Source: Hyperoodon ampullatus
Taxonomy: Eukaryota > Chordata > Mammalia > Artiodactyla > Ziphiidae
Assembly (NCBI GenBank): GCA_949752795.1
Contig: OX457074.1
Span: 2,493,527 to 2,557,526, forward strand
Direction of reading: 5' to 3'
Length of the DNA stretch: 64,000 nt
Made by a program: the position numbers and the translations under genes. Shown here one piece after another: positions 10,620-23,654 of this stretch (positions within the stretch are counted from its first letter, which is position 1; each line of letters begins with the position of its first letter). The notes beneath the pieces were generated by a model. That model saw nothing but the letters and a program-made list of their open reading frames with translations, was not told where the DNA came from and made no database searches.

Positions 10620-10645
10620 GTGTGTGTGTGTGTGTGTGCGCGCGC
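10620..10645. repeat. (TG)n-(CG)n alternating tract
   Basis: 26 bases of unbroken purine-pyrimidine alternation: TG repeats from 10621, then CGCGCG. A Z-DNA-prone microsatellite about 870 bases upstream of the KAT7 ATG. Confidence 0.85.
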
Positions 10646-11450
10646 CGTATCAGAGCCGGAGAAGCATTGAACCCGTTAGCCCAAGTGACCTCTCGAAATA
10701 CAGATGCTTGAGCCAGGAGTTGGGGGAAGAGGAAGGAATATTTTTGGTAAAGCTGGAGCTCAGAAAGGCGTTGATTTTTAAATAATAGTGAGAGCGCCTT
10801 GAAAGGAGAAGTTGTGGAAGATGTAAGGCTGGGAGAGTCATAAGAAAAGGCTGGGAAGTGGACAGCAGGCATTGAGGATTTAGCCTCGCTGGAGGAAAAG
10901 CCTTGAGAAGACCAAGGCTTGGCCCAGAGCGCATGGGTGGAATCCAGCCCAGCTCAGTCATTTAGTTAGGATCCTGGACCCCAGTTTCACCTGAGGCTAG
11001 CTAAGATGGAGATTTCCCCCTGGAGCTGAGCTAAGGAACAAAGCAGCAGAAGGTAAACATCTGATTAATGTGCTGAACAGAGGACTCTGAAGAATTGAAG
11101 TTCCAGACCCTTGGTTAGTACTCTCCTTGGAGATATCCTGGGCTGGTGTTAACACAGGCAGCTTTTAGTATTTAGTGTTTAGCTTTTAGTGTTTACTATA
11201 AATACCTCTGAATAATTTACTTAGGTTGAATTGCACATTAGAGCTTATTTGGAAAGAACTCCTGTTTCTTCTTCTTTTGTACCCCCTCAGGGCTTAAGCA
11301 TTTAATTTCACACTATTACTGTTATTTTGCACTTAACTGGAGTGTTCCTGAGGTTACTCTTGGATGTTGTGGCTCCCCGACTGTTGGTAAGGAACTCTAA
11401 TGTTAAGAGCATATATCATTTCTTTTATACCATCCTTAATATTACCCAGA

Positions 11451-11798
11451 GCTGGGCTTCCCTGGTGGCACAGTGGTTAAGAATCCACCTGCCAATGCAG
11501 GGGACACAGGTTCGAGCCCTGTTCCAGGAAGATCCCACATGCCGCGGAGCAACTAAGCCCGTGCGCCACAACTACTGAGCCTGTGCTCTAGAGCCCGCAA
11601 GCCACAAGTACTGAGCCCACGCACCATAACTACTGAAACCCGGGTGCCTAGAGCCTGTGCTCCACAACAAGGGAAGACACCGCAATGAGAGGCCTGTGCA
11701 CCGCAGCGAAGAGTAGCCGCAGCTTCCTGCAACTAGAGAAAAGCCCGCACGCAGCAAGGAAGACCCAACGCATCCAAAAATAATAAATAAATAAGTAG
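11451..11798 (+). repeat. CHR-2-like long SINE with target-site duplication
   Basis: Full length, from gggcttccctggtggcacag to an AATAAATAAATAAG tail. TACCCAGA flanks both sides (11443-11450 and 11799-11806). Confidence 0.88.
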
Positions 11799-12175
11799 TA
11801 CCCAGACCATGCTCTACATACAGTAAATTCTTGCTAGTCAATCAGAATATGTTTACTGTTTCACAGTCTCTGAGTGTATAGCACTCAAAGATGGTGAAGT
11901 ATCCCTCCCTAGAAATTAGTGTTTTAGAATAAAATCCTGACTTAGCCATTCAAAATACAAACACCAGCATTACAGATGTTCAACATTAGTTAATCCCTTA
12001 CACCAAATTTTCAAACACTGCAGGTAGCATTAAAAGAGTTTACAGTTTCCTTTAGACATGGTTCTTGTCCTGGGAAGGTGTACCCTCTGGCAGAAAGATG
12101 AAAAAACTAACACCAAGAAGGTAGAAATGTGATCGTAAGAAAGGTGTGTACTAAAGATGAAAGTCAAACAGCTAG

Positions 12176-12177
<2 letters not shown>

Positions 12178-12214
<37 letters not shown>

Positions 12215-12450
12215 TATATATTTTGGCTGCATTGGGTCTTCGTTGCGGTGCGTGGGCTTCTCATTGTGGTGGCTTCTCTTGTTGCAGAGCACAGCCTCTA
12301 GGTGCATGGGCTTCAGTAGTTGCAGCACGTGGGCTCAGTAGCTCCTTGGCATGTGGGATCTTCCTGGACCAGGGATCGAACCTGTGTCCCCTGCATTGGC
12401 AGGCGGATTCTTAACCACTGCGCCACCAGGGAAGTCCCTTTTTTTTTTTT
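12178..12450 (-). repeat. CHR-2-like SINE with (TA)n tail and target-site duplication
   Basis: Minus orientation. A (TA)n tract at about 12180-12220 replaces the usual AAAT tail, followed by ttttggctgcattgggtctt and the head at 12438. AGCTAGGT flanks it at 12170-12177 and 12451-12458. An extra T run (12439-12450) sits between the SINE head and the right flank. Confidence 0.87.
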
Positions 12451-12639
12451 AGCTAGGTATATTTAGAATGGGGAAGGGGAAATCCTGAAAGCTTTTTGCT
12501 CTCTTCCTTTCTTTTTTTGAACCAAACATAATCTTTACTTTGAGTTTTATTTTCGTCATGATACAGTTATTGCTCAAAGCAGGAACTGATGTTCGTTTCA
12601 AAGCCTTTTACCAGTTGCCCCCTGCCCATACTCGTACGC

Positions 12640-12950
12640 CAGACTTCACATGGGTAGCTCCACTGCTTGCTCTTCCTGCTTTTATGCTTTCACACGGGCT
12701 TTTCTTCCTGCCTTGATGCATCTCGCAACCTTCTTTAATATTTACTTTCTTCAGAAGGTCTTTCCTGATTTATTCTTCCTAAGGTATTAGGGCATAGTGA
12801 TTTATGTTATTTTGCACTTACTGCTTTATGTGTACTTTTCCTTATACAGTTTGGTAGATGTTCCGTTTCCCTCTCTCCTTCCCTAAAAAGTAAGAGGAAC
12901 ATAACTCCTATTTGTTTTACTCATCAGCTCTTCTAGCGTCCAGTACAGGG
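12640..12950 (+). repeat. L2-like LINE fragment
   Basis: Contains ggtctttcctgatttattct, gtgcacttactgc-like and tacagggtttgatgtcag pieces in L2 3' order. Weak, pattern-based call. Confidence 0.4.
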
Positions 12951-12954
12951 TTTG

Positions 12955-13170
12955 ATGTCAGATCTGGATTTGAATTTTAGCTCTGTTGCTTTCTGTCTGC
13001 ATTGCTCTTGGACAAGTTATAAAATTTACCCGTGCCTGAGTTTTCTCATCTGTGAAGTGGAGATGCGAACAGCCACTTCACAGGGTTGTTATCAGGATTA
13101 AAGGAAATGATTGCTATAGAGAGCTAAGCACAGTTCCTGACAGAGTAAGTGCTCTTACTCTGGCAATAAA
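12955..13170 (+). repeat. MIR SINE
   Basis: gagttttctcatctgtgaag, gggttgttatcaggattaaa and the tail ctaagcacagttcctgacag are the standard MIR order. Confidence 0.75.
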
Positions 13171-14504
13171 TGGCTGTTGTTACTGATATTTATTATTCCA
13201 GTTACCCTAGCTATGGCAGTAACATCTTAATGTTTGTGAATATAGCTTTATATGGTCTCGATGTTTGTTTGCTTTTGTCTATTGAGCAAGATTACCCAGG
13301 CATTATATGTCAGGCATTGAGTCAAAGCAAGATGGATAAAACATCGTGTATCCCCAGGCCAGTAAGCTTGTTGTTCCAAAACACTATAAGAGTATTAATG
13401 GAAAAATAGAAAGATGAGCAAGGTTCAGAAGTGCTACAGAGGAGGAAGTGGACAGTTTTATCAGGAGGGTTTAGGAAAGGATGCATAGAGGAGGTGAAAC
13501 GACTAGAACTCCATAGGACGAATAAGTTTGCCAGCGGACAAGGAGAGTAAGGGCTTTCTATGCAGCGGGAACAGCATGTGCAGAAGCACAGAGGTGTGGA
13601 GCAGCACGGTGTGTGGGTGACCAAGGGCATGACTGGATTTGGAGTGGTTGACATAAGAAGAGGCATGAATGGTTTTGGGAACCAGCTCGTGCAGAGCCTT
13701 GAACGCCCTGCTGAGGAGCCTGGGCTGGAGGTGAGGGGGAATCTCTGAAGGACTTTAATCAGAAGAGTCCCACGATTAGACTTGAACTTTAGAGATCTCT
13801 TTCTGAAAGCTGTGAGGGGGACTGATCAGAGTGGCAGGGAGACCAGTCAGAACGCTTCCATAATAATACCCTTACCCAGAGCTGAGGAGGAACCAAACAG
13901 GGCAGTGGTAGCAGGGGTAATCTTTTGTGTATGTTCTTGTGACGTTTCTTTCTCATAACTGTATCTTGTCTCCTCAGTTACATTTGAAGCTCCCTAAAAG
14001 ATCCCTCAATTTCCTTTCAAATGCTCCCCTTGCCAGTAAATGGTGGGTACCATATTTCAAATACAAAGTGTAGTTGTCCATTGTTTGCTTCAAAGGCCTG
14101 GGAGTTCCTGGAGGTTGGGAGCCTTGCCTGGCTGGCCACATCGTCTCCAGCTTCTCCCTTGCTGGCATCTAAAAGGGCTCAGTAAACGGGGTGGCCACTG
14201 CCAGGTGTTGGCTCAGTTAGGAAAGACTTGCACAAAACCAGCCACCCTCTCACCTCTAAGCCTCTTTTTGACCAGGAGGGGTTAGGGATAGCAGTTTCCT
14301 CTGTGTGCAGATAACTGTCCTGTAAGGTGGGGAAGCGTGCCTTGACCTTTCAAAGACAATGGTAGTGTAGCCAGGCCAATCTCGCAACTTCTGAGTAAAA
14401 GTATTGGCCTAGTCTGTGTCCCTCTGCAAGCATCTCAGAATTTGCTGATGTGACCATAATTCATATTAAAATCTTTTCACTCACAGCTGCCTTAAAAATA
14501 GTCA

Positions 14505-14565
14505 GCAGAAATAAATAAATAAATAAACAAACAAATAAGTAAATTTTTTTTAATTGAAAAAAAAT
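14505..14565. repeat. (AAAT)n low-complexity tract
   Basis: Runs of AAAT/AAAC repeats followed by T- and A-rich DNA. No SINE body adjoins it. Confidence 0.7.
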
Positions 14566-17500
14566 AGAGTCCCGTGAGGTCATTAGTGGTCCCTCTTTCT
14601 TACTCTTGCTGGAGATGGCCTGGAACTTCTCTTACCTTCTTGGTCACTTGTTAATTTGGTTCTTGGGTCACCTTATCCACCACCCACCCCAGCCCCGCCC
14701 TGGGGGAAGGTATTGGACAGATGCCAGCAGGCTCAGGCACTGTTGCCCACCTCTGTAGCTGGGGCTGTAAATAACGACCAAAACTAAACAGTCAAATAAC
14801 TGCATTTTGAAAATTGCTAAAAGTAAAAAAAAAAGTCACTCTGATCCTGATTCAGTAGCAGTTCTTCTCCCACTCCTGCCCTTCATCTCCCCCTTTCTTC
14901 CACTTATCTACCTCCCTTTCCCCATCCAAGCTCCCTAGGGAAGCCAATCTGAGCACAAAGCCCTCATACAATGAAGACATCCTTTTCCTTATTTGACAGG
15001 GCCAAAGCCTCCAGGGCTGTAGTTATAGTTACGCAAGCAATGTTGTTATGGCAGCAGAGGCCTCAGGGCAACATATGTTCCTGGGTGGTAATTGGGTTTG
15101 CTTTAACAGACTGTCTCTCCCTGGGTTCTCCATGCCCAAATTCACTTATCAAGAAACCCAGGGAATTGCTGTTATGGATGGGCCTTCTTTTTTTATTTTT
15201 AATTCTAGCAAAACCAGATTCTTTATTCCCCAGGATGGAATGTGCTCAGTGATCATGGGTTGAGACTTTTTAGACTGCAGGCATTTTCATTTATTCATTC
15301 AACTTATGTTTATTGAGCATCTGATAAGTGCTAGGCATTGGGTAGGAGCTGAGTGCACGCTGTGAATAAACACACATGGTCTTTTCCTCCTCCAGCTGAT
15401 GATTTAGGACAAGTGTGTATAGGAGGGGGCTGGGGGAGTATGATGTTCACCGGCACCAACCCCCTCCACCTTTTCAAAAGTTACTAATGCAGTATAATAA
15501 CACTAAATAAGTGTCTGAAAAAATAAAAGACATCCTTAATCTCACTGGTGCCATAGGGCTATTTTTATTTTTTGCATATTGCCTTCCAATTTTTCTCCAC
15601 ATGTGTACATTTTATTACATGTACACGTTTTTTTTGTATAAATGCACTCATTGTTTACATGAAATTTCATAGTTTTTTACACATTCTCAGTATTTCCCAT
15701 GTTTCTCTGTAGTCCTCATAATTGTAATTGTAATTGCCGTGTGACATTGCAATGTGGCTCTGTGACATAATGTGCTGTTACTCCCCTATTTGGGATTATT
15801 GAGCGTCTTTTAAGTCAAATAATGCTGCGGTGAGAGTCTGCATGCATCTGTAGCTCTCCTGTTTTTATTTCTGCCTCTTATACATTGCTTTATTTCTTTC
15901 CCCAAAGACTTGCCCAAATTTAAAGTGTCACCATCATTGTGGGAGGATACCAATTTTAAGATGTTCCCAGAACTGAGTGTTACCACTTAGTAAAATCTTG
16001 CAAGTTTAGTAAAAAAATGAAAACTGCACCTCAAATGTGCTTTTCATTTTATTTCTAGTTAGGATAGACTTCAGTCTTCCATGTGTTTCTTTACTAGTCC
16101 TGTTTCCTCGTCCATGAAATCCTATGTGTCACTCATTTCTCTACTGAGGTCTTGATGATTTTCTTTTAAGTTTGTATGAAAGATGCTTTGTCTGAGCCAC
16201 ATTCAGCTATGGAATCAGTGTTACTAAGAAAGCAGAAGATTTGCTTCATAATGATTTCTCTAGTAGTTTCTCCTCACTTTCTCTCTGGCTTCCTTGTTAC
16301 CTCTAGTGGTAAACTCTTTGTCAAGTATGCATGCTATTAAGAAGGAGAATGATATTATGAACAGAATGTGTAGGTGACATGGATGAGAGCAGTGGGGAGG
16401 CAGGTTATGTCTTTCCTCAGCAAGAACCGAGGGGCCGCTTTAAAAGCTGCAGTCACTCTTGCCCACTATAGAAACTTTGAAGATGGTCGTGTTGACACTA
16501 TTTTCCTGATGACCTAGGAGAAACTGAGTACTAGGAAAAAAATTCGCAAACCAGTCAACTTCAGGAGGATGAAAAATGACCCTGCCTTCTGCCGTTTGTA
16601 AACTGAGGGTCATTTCATTTGTTGGGAGATGCTTTCCCAGGAACTGGGGCCAGGAATGGTTCTCTCTGAGTCACTTACACATGCTCAGTCTCCCTTGTGA
16701 CTAACTGTACCCAAATGTGAATCAACTGCCAGGGTGAGGGATGCGAGCTACAGCTAGGAAAATAATTTCTCTATTTAAGGTAAATCAGCACATAACATGG
16801 TCCAAACTCACAACCCTGCTCTTAGTCTTGCTGTAACCAACTGAGGTTACTGACCCAACCCAATCTCAGGGGTTAAGGATGATTTTCTTACTAGTCTGGA
16901 AATTACTTGAGGATGAGTGGGCATCTGGTCCTTTTTTTTACCTGCCTAGCCTTGCCAGTAGATGTCACTACACCAGACCACATCCTCCAAAGATAGGCCT
17001 GGAAGGAAAGAGAGGGCTTCAGAAAGGCCAAGTCCAGCCATCATGACCCTATTCTCCCATGGCTTCCATTAATAACTCCAAACTATCAGGGATATGTGTA
17101 TACATGGTTCCAGACAGTACTAAGGCCTGAACTAAGAAGGCCAAGACCTCAGGTTCTGGGCAGAGTCAGAGTTCTTATCCAGAGGCCTTCCCCAGATTGG
17201 GTGGGGCACACAGCTGCTGTAGGAAGGGTGGCAGGGTGAGAAGACCATTTAAACGGGGGGGCGGTACACATGATAGACTTATCAAGGAACAAGAGCCATA
17301 GGCTTGGGGCTGTTCCAAATGCCACTGTGGGGCTGATACCTCAGGCAAAGCACTCCACCCACCCTCCACCCCTGCCCCTCTGTCCATACTGACTGTGTCC
17401 ATCCCTTGCCTGAGGGCTGCCAAGCTGGGGCCGGTTCATCAGCTTTGGGCCTCCCCAGGGCCAGCCAGACATAGCCACACCATGCCAGGAAACTGGGAAA

Positions 17501-17599
17501 GTTCCTAATAGTTCAGACTATCATTACTGTTCCCCTTCAAGACAAGTATAAGCAGCATTAATAACCTGGCACAAAAAGCTCTTCTGTAAAGACTTTGGT

Positions 17600-18130
17600 T
17601 CCATGATCTTCTGTAGGATAAAGACTGAAATTCTTACCTGGCCTGCAGTGACCTGCATGATCTGCCCTTTGGTTAATTCTCCAGCCCATCCCACACAACC
17701 TCATTCTCTGTGCTTTAACCTCATTGACCTTCCTGCAATTCTCAGGCGTCCCCTGGTTCCTTCCACCTCAGGATCTTTGCACATACTCTTTACTCTGTCT
17801 GGAATGTTCTTTCCTCATTCTCTTCTTCACCTCTTTCCACTAATCCTTCAGATCTAAGGTCAAATGTCATTTCCTCAGGAAACTATTTCCCAAAGCTTCC
17901 AGACTAGACCAAAGCCCTTATTTCTATACTGTTACAGCACCCGGCGTTTTTCTTCATGACATTTGTCTCAGTTTATAATTATATATCTATTTGTGAGACT
18001 GTTTGGATTCTTCGCTTCTGTCCTCCCAACACATACCCAGACTAGGTGTCATGAGAGCAGTGTCCATTTTACCATTGCATTCTCAGCACCCAGCACAGTA
18101 CATAGTGCTTAATAGATGCTCAGTAACTAT
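17600..18130 (+). repeat. L2 LINE 3' fragment
   Basis: Contains gacctgcatgatctgccctt, caggatctttgcacatactc and the terminal gcttaatagatgctcagtaa. This is a long, well ordered L2 3' end. Confidence 0.7.
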
Positions 18131-18390
18131 TGGATGTATGAAAGAATGGCAATAATGATAAATGAACGAAGTTAGACAACATAGCATTACTCTTGTACAC
18201 ACATTCATATAGCATTTGTATATGAAATATGGTGTCTAATTCTGGTCACTCGACGCCTAAGAAGACATATCAGAGTCCAAAGAAATTTATCTAAATTGGT
18301 CAAGGGGAAAATGGAGGTTACCATATGAGGCAAAATTTTAAAGATTGTGGCCTGGGACTGAGATCCATGCGTATGAAAATATAAAGGGCT

Positions 18391-18605
18391 GGGCTTCCCT
18401 GGTGGCACAGTGGTTGAGAGTCCGCCTGCCGATGCAGGGGACACGGGTTCGTGCCCCGGTCCGGGAGGATCCCACATGCTGCGGAGCGGCTGGGCCTGTG
18501 AGCCATGGTCGCTGAGCCTGTGTGTCCGGAGCCTGTGCTCCGCAGCGGGAGAGGCCACAGCAGTGAGAGGCCCGTGTACCGCAAAAAATAAAAATAAAAA
18601 AAATA
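18391..18605 (+). repeat. Young CHR SINE, first of a tandem pair
   Basis: From gggcttccctggtggcacag to gtaccgcaaaaaataaaaat. Near-identical in plan to the copy that follows at 18606. An ATAAAGGG flank at 18381-18388 recurs after the pair at 18847-18854. Confidence 0.92.
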
Positions 18606-18851
18606 GGGCTTCCCTGGTGGCGCAGTGGTTGAGAGTCCGCCTGCCGATGCAGGAGACACGGGTTCGTGCCCCGGTCCGGGAAGATCCCACATGCCGTGGA
18701 GCGGCTGGGCCCGTGAGCCATGGCCGCTGAGCCTGCGCGCCCGGAGCCTGTGCTCCACAACGGGAGAGGCCACAACAGTGAGAGGCCCGCGCACCAAAAA
18801 AAATAAATAAATAAATAAAAAAATAAATAAATAAATAAATAAATAAATAAA
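18606..18851 (+). repeat. Young CHR SINE, second of a tandem pair
   Basis: Begins directly after the A tail of the previous copy, same strand. It ends in a (AAAT)n tail of about 55 bases. The 161-186 residue frames on the minus strand here are translations of this pair. Confidence 0.92.
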
Positions 18852-18899
18852 GGGGATAGATGCAGATTTATTTACCAAATCCGAAAAGTCAGTGCAAAG

Positions 18900-19030
18900 G
18901 AAAATCTTTCAAAAACTAGACTGTGGACTCCCCAGAGAAGAGACTGTGTGTTATTTATCTCTATATTCCCAGCACCTAGCACGATGCCTGGCACATAGTA
19001 GGAGCTCAAGAAATGTATGTTGAACTATTT
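18900..19030 (+). repeat. L2-like 3' end
   Basis: ccagcacctagcacgatgcc, then tggcacatagtaggagctca and aatgtatgttgaac, the familiar L2 terminal pattern. Confidence 0.6.
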
Positions 19031-20909
19031 TGTTGTTGAAGCTTAAAAGAGGTAGACTTGGGTCTGGGGATAAAGTAGAATATGATTTTCACTTGGGAAA
19101 TCTGCCCAAGAGGCAGAAGAGTATGAATAGGGTCAAGAAGGGTTCCTTTACATGTATGGACAATAGCTATACAATAGACTATTTCAGGGACATTAGGGCT
19201 ATTCAAGGCCCATCCCTTGACCTTTTGAGATCATCCTTATGGAGGGCAATTACCATATACTCTCACAAAATGCATCTTCTCTCCACCAGCAGGGACCAAA
19301 CTCTAAGCTATAAAAAGCATTGATCTCACCCTGCCTCACATTGTTATCTCCAGTGCCCTCCAGACTCTTGGGCACATGCCCCATTGGTTCACTGGGCATA
19401 TTCTACTCAGGTTTTCACCAAAGAAGGGAAAATCCCAGAAGGTGGTGCCCTTCAATCAGAAGTAAAAATGGCTGCATCTCTCAGGGCAACCAGAGCCTGG
19501 AGCTGGTATTCCTGAGCCCACAGCAGGGAGGCCAATAGCCCTGGTTCCAAGAATCCCTGCAACCAGCCTCCCTGGCATTTAGCCTTCAATCCCTGGCCCT
19601 TACCCGCCCCCCACCCCGGCCCCTTAAGCAGGGACATTTCAAATAGTTTTTCTTAGAGCCATGGAGGGTTCATTAAAAAAATAAATCCTCCAAAAGCAAC
19701 TATTGAGCTGCTCATCCTCACTTATTTCTTCCCTCTCCCAGCAGTGTGTGGCTTAAAGGTTGAGGATTTGGTTGTGTGTTCATTTCCCAGCCAGCTCTGC
19801 TGGTCTCATCCTACCTGGTACCAGAGGGGTAAGGGCTGTATCTTCTCTCAAAGATGGGCCTGAAGGCACAGGCATCAGGAAAATACTTAGACTCTTGTCA
19901 ATGGTGTGCTGATGCATCATGGAAACTAGTCCCAGGGGCTTCCCCTGTCTGACATCACCCCCCCCTCCCCTTCCAGCAGCCTATAAATCACTAAGGATTA
20001 AATACTGTCTGGAGGACCCTTCTCTCCCACCCCTATTCTGGGGCTCCCTGCCAGGCAGAAGGCTGCAAACTAAGCAGGGAGAAAAAAAGAGAATGGGCAG
20101 CAGGCAGGGGTGCCCATCATTTATCAACCAAATGCAGCGGTCAGTGGCTCTTTCCAGCAGCTCTCTGGCAGGCTAGGCAGGCAGTGCAGCCAGTGTTTTG
20201 TGTCAAAATGGAGAGCACAGTCCGGCAAGAGTTCCCCTTATTTGGCTGTCCCACCCCGGACGTGGGGAGTCAAGGGGTGAGCCCCTTTCTTTTTTTTTGG
20301 TTTTGGTGGGTTCAGAGTTAAACCACACTTTTGGTCCTGGATAGAGTCTGACTTCCTTCCCACCCTTTTCTGCCAAGTCTTCCCTAGGGCCTCCTCTTGT
20401 AGCTCCTCTTTTGACCCCAAGAAGAGCTTTCTCACTTTACTTGGCACCTTACAGAAGTTTCTTGAGAGTCCAAGTTCCAGAGCTCTGGCAGCCTTTCTTA
20501 AAGGGCAGCACCACCGTCCTACCTCCTTTGATCGTCTCTGGTTTCTCCTAAATGGAAATCTCCCAGCTTCCCCATCTCTCTCCTTCCCCAAGGTAGGAAG
20601 CTTGGAGAAAAGAAGTGCATTTAGTCCATGCTTTTTTCAAGGAGGAGTTCCAAAAACTGTTCAACTCCCTCACCAAGAACAGCTGGAACCTGCCAGACTA
20701 ACCTCCATAATTTCTGAGCACTGCTTCTCTGCACTATAAACAAAATCAGAGTTCTAGAGAGTTTAGGGCCAGGGGAGGTGATGGGGAGGCAGGGAAGTGG
20801 GTTATAGGGTCTGGTCTGTATTCCTAACTCTGACCTTCAACTTCTGGGTAAGGGTGGACCTCTAGGTCTGCATCCCTCTGACCTAGTCCACTGAACCCCC
20901 CAGTAGTGG

Positions 20910-21125
20910 TTATACACAGTCTTTGAAAGCAGATGAACCTGTCTTCTCTAGCTAGATAATCTCCAATACATTTCCTAACCTTTCTGAGCCTCAGTTTTCT
21001 CACCTGTGAATTGGGGATAGTTACACCAACTGGATAGGATATAATAACTAAGACTGAGGGTTAAATAATATTATGTGTGCAAATTACTTAGCCTATAGGA
21101 AGCTCCCAGTAAGCAGAAGTATTCT
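20910..21125 (+). repeat. MIR SINE
   Basis: gagcctcagttttctcacct, then ttggggatagttacacc, and a 'aattacttagcctataggaa' tail. Decayed MIR. Confidence 0.6.
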
Positions 21126-22130
21126 TCTATGCTGTGTCGTTGGGGCACATGGTCTATAGCATCCTAACTATATTACCTTCTTTCCGAGGCCCTGATGTTA
21201 GTGTCTCCACGGGTGGCACAAGCTTCTTGGGCATTCTGAGGAATGCAGACCCACCACAGATCCAGAGATCCCAGGAAGAATTTTGGGGGAAGAATTCAAA
21301 ATTGTGTGTATATGGCCAAAAAATTAACAGGGTTGAGATCTAGACCCTGACTTGACATTCTGGGTAAACACCCAGTAGGTCAGAGAATTGGATGGAGCTT
21401 CTGGGTGGGACTTCCAATGAAGGTGCCAACTTGTATGATACTATCAGAGTGACATGGAAGAAGTAAGACCAAGCTGCTTCCTACCCCAGCAGAATACACG
21501 CTACTTTGTAGATTACCAGGCCTTTGCCCAAGTTGAATAGAAGCAGGGGTCACAGAGGCCACTGGTGGAATGTACTGGAACATTCCAGGCCCTTCTGCTG
21601 CATAACAACACAACTCCTCGAGGCTTTGAGCCATCAGGGTCTTCCAGGAAGAATTGGATACAAGGTCCTCACCCTCCACCATGCATAGCAAGAAATCACC
21701 TGCTCTGAAAGGAGCATTATTCTAAGTGCCCCAAGTTACTAAGTGGGAGGAGTGTTAATCCAGCCCTTTGGGACTTGAGAGACTTGGCTGCCAAGGCCAT
21801 TTTGTTGAGCCAGAACCTTCTTGTGGAATAGATGTGCTGGGTACAGGGTATCCACAGGAAAAGCCAGGAATAGGCTCCTGATCATTCAGGGCTGAAAAGT
21901 TGGATGGGATGTAACCAGGCTTCATGTTTTTTCAGTCAGAAACAGATTTACAATGAAGCTAATGAAACGTAAGAGTCAGAGCCCCTCACTTGCACAGAAC
22001 CCTTCCAAGTCTTTCTCCCTAATTCTATAATTATTTTACTATTTAAGTTAAAGAGGAACCCCCAAATTATATAAGTATTAGACCTCACAGAACCTGGAGC
22101 CTTCCCTACTTTTAGTCTGCAGGGCTTTTA

Positions 22131-22317
22131 TTTATTTTTTTTACAGTGTTGCTTTATTTATTATTTATTTATGTATTTGGCTGCGCTGGGTCTTAGTTGT
22201 GGCACGTGGGATCTTTTAGGTGTGGCATGCGGGATCTAGTTCCCTGACCAGGGATCGAACCCGGGCCCTGTGCATTGGGAGCGTGGAGTCTTAACCACTG
22301 GACCACCAGGGAAGTTC
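22131..22317 (-). repeat. Older tRNA-derived SINE with perfect 14-bp duplication
   Basis: T-rich tail at left, gtatttggctgcgctgggtc, then the head ccaccagggaagttc. CTGCAGGGCTTTTA occurs on both sides (22117-22130 and 22318-22331). Confidence 0.9.
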
Positions 22318-23006
22318 CTGCAGGGCTTTTAGCCTCAGCCTTCAGGAGTGATCAGAAACATTAGTTGGAAAAACAACCAACATTGCCTCAACATCGCCGG
22401 ACGCAGTGGCTTGCACTAGTAGCTGACAAGAAATAACAGAGCAAATGGGTCCCTTTGCTCAGAATTGGGGAGAAAGGACAGACATATATAAAATGACTGA
22501 AGAGGAATTATGAAGCTACCCATAAGGGAGCACAAAATAATGGGCTAAAAACCAAACACTTAAGTCCTGGGGGCATCACTAGTGCCTCACAGGGTCAGTT
22601 GAGGAATGCTAGAAGGACCTGAGGTCTGATTGGAAGTTGAAGCTGGTGATGAAGATGGTGGAATTGCAGGGAGGGAGGGGGAATATCACATCCAAGTTTC
22701 AGAAGATAAAACTGAGCATGCATCTGTGGTGATATTTTGCAGTTGTCTATTACAAAAGCCCTTTAGATAATATTCTTGGCTCTGAAAACAAGTTCTGAAC
22801 CTATGCCCTAGGACTGAAGGAAATTAAACTACAGACCAACTTTCATATCACTTGTCCCTTCTGTTATACTTATAATATATTTGAACTGGATTTCATGGTA
22901 CTTGATTCCTGATTTGGCGCCTGGTGTGAGGGGAAGGGAAAAGGATTAGGTGTGGAATTAGATGAAGAATGTTTAGGGTATTGTAGCTTATTTGCTCCAG
23001 GGGTCA

Positions 23007-23011
<5 letters not shown>

Positions 23012-23039
<28 letters not shown>

Positions 23040-23231
23040 GCGGTACGAGGGCCTCTCACTGTTGTGGCCTCTCCCGTTGTGGAGCACAGTCTCCGGACGC
23101 GCAGGCTCAGCGGCCACGGCTCACGGGCCCAGTCGCTCCGCGGCATGTGGGATCTTCCCAGACCAGGGCACGAACCCGTGTCCCCTGCATCGGCAGGCGG
23201 ACTCCCAACCACTGCGCCACCAGGGAAGCCC
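23012..23231 (-). repeat. Young CHR SINE
   Basis: A 28-base T run, then gcggtacgagggcctctcac through to ccaccagggaagccc. The long frames on both strands over it are SINE translations. Confidence 0.92.
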
Positions 23232-23234
23232 AAT

Positions 23235-23650
23235 CCTTTTTTTTTTGTTTTAACAGATTGATTGAGGCATAAATTATATACCATAAAATTCACTTATTAT
23301 ACATATATAATTCTATGATTTTTATTAAGTTTATAGAGTTGTGCAACCATCACCACATTCCAGTTTTAGATCATTTCCATAACCCCAAAAAGTTCCATTG
23401 TGCCTGTTTGCAGGTCATCCCTGCTTCTACTCCTAGCCCTAGGCAACCACTGATCTGCTTTCTGTCTCTATAAATTTGCCTTTTCCGGATAGTTCACATA
23501 AATGGAATCATACAATATGTAGTCTTTTGCATCTGGCTTCTTTTACTTAGCATAATGTTTTTTAAGGTCCATCCACATTGTAGCATATATCAGTAGTTTA
23601 TTCCTTTTTATTGCTGAATAGTATGCCATATAAATTGTTTTGGAAGTTAT
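23235..23650 (-). repeat. Old L1M 3' end fragment
   Basis: accataaaattcacttatta, tgtgcaaccatcaccacatt, catttccataaccccaaaaa and aatggaatcatacaatatgt follow the order of an ancient L1 3' part in reverse. Same family as 55816-56415. Confidence 0.7.
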
Positions 23651-23654
23651 TTAT

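Noticed and set aside
18205..18878. Minus-strand open frames of 145-186 residues
   Set aside because: They are translations of the two CHR SINEs. The same motifs (for example PADAGDTGS, or CGARAS in other frames) recur at every young SINE in the window.
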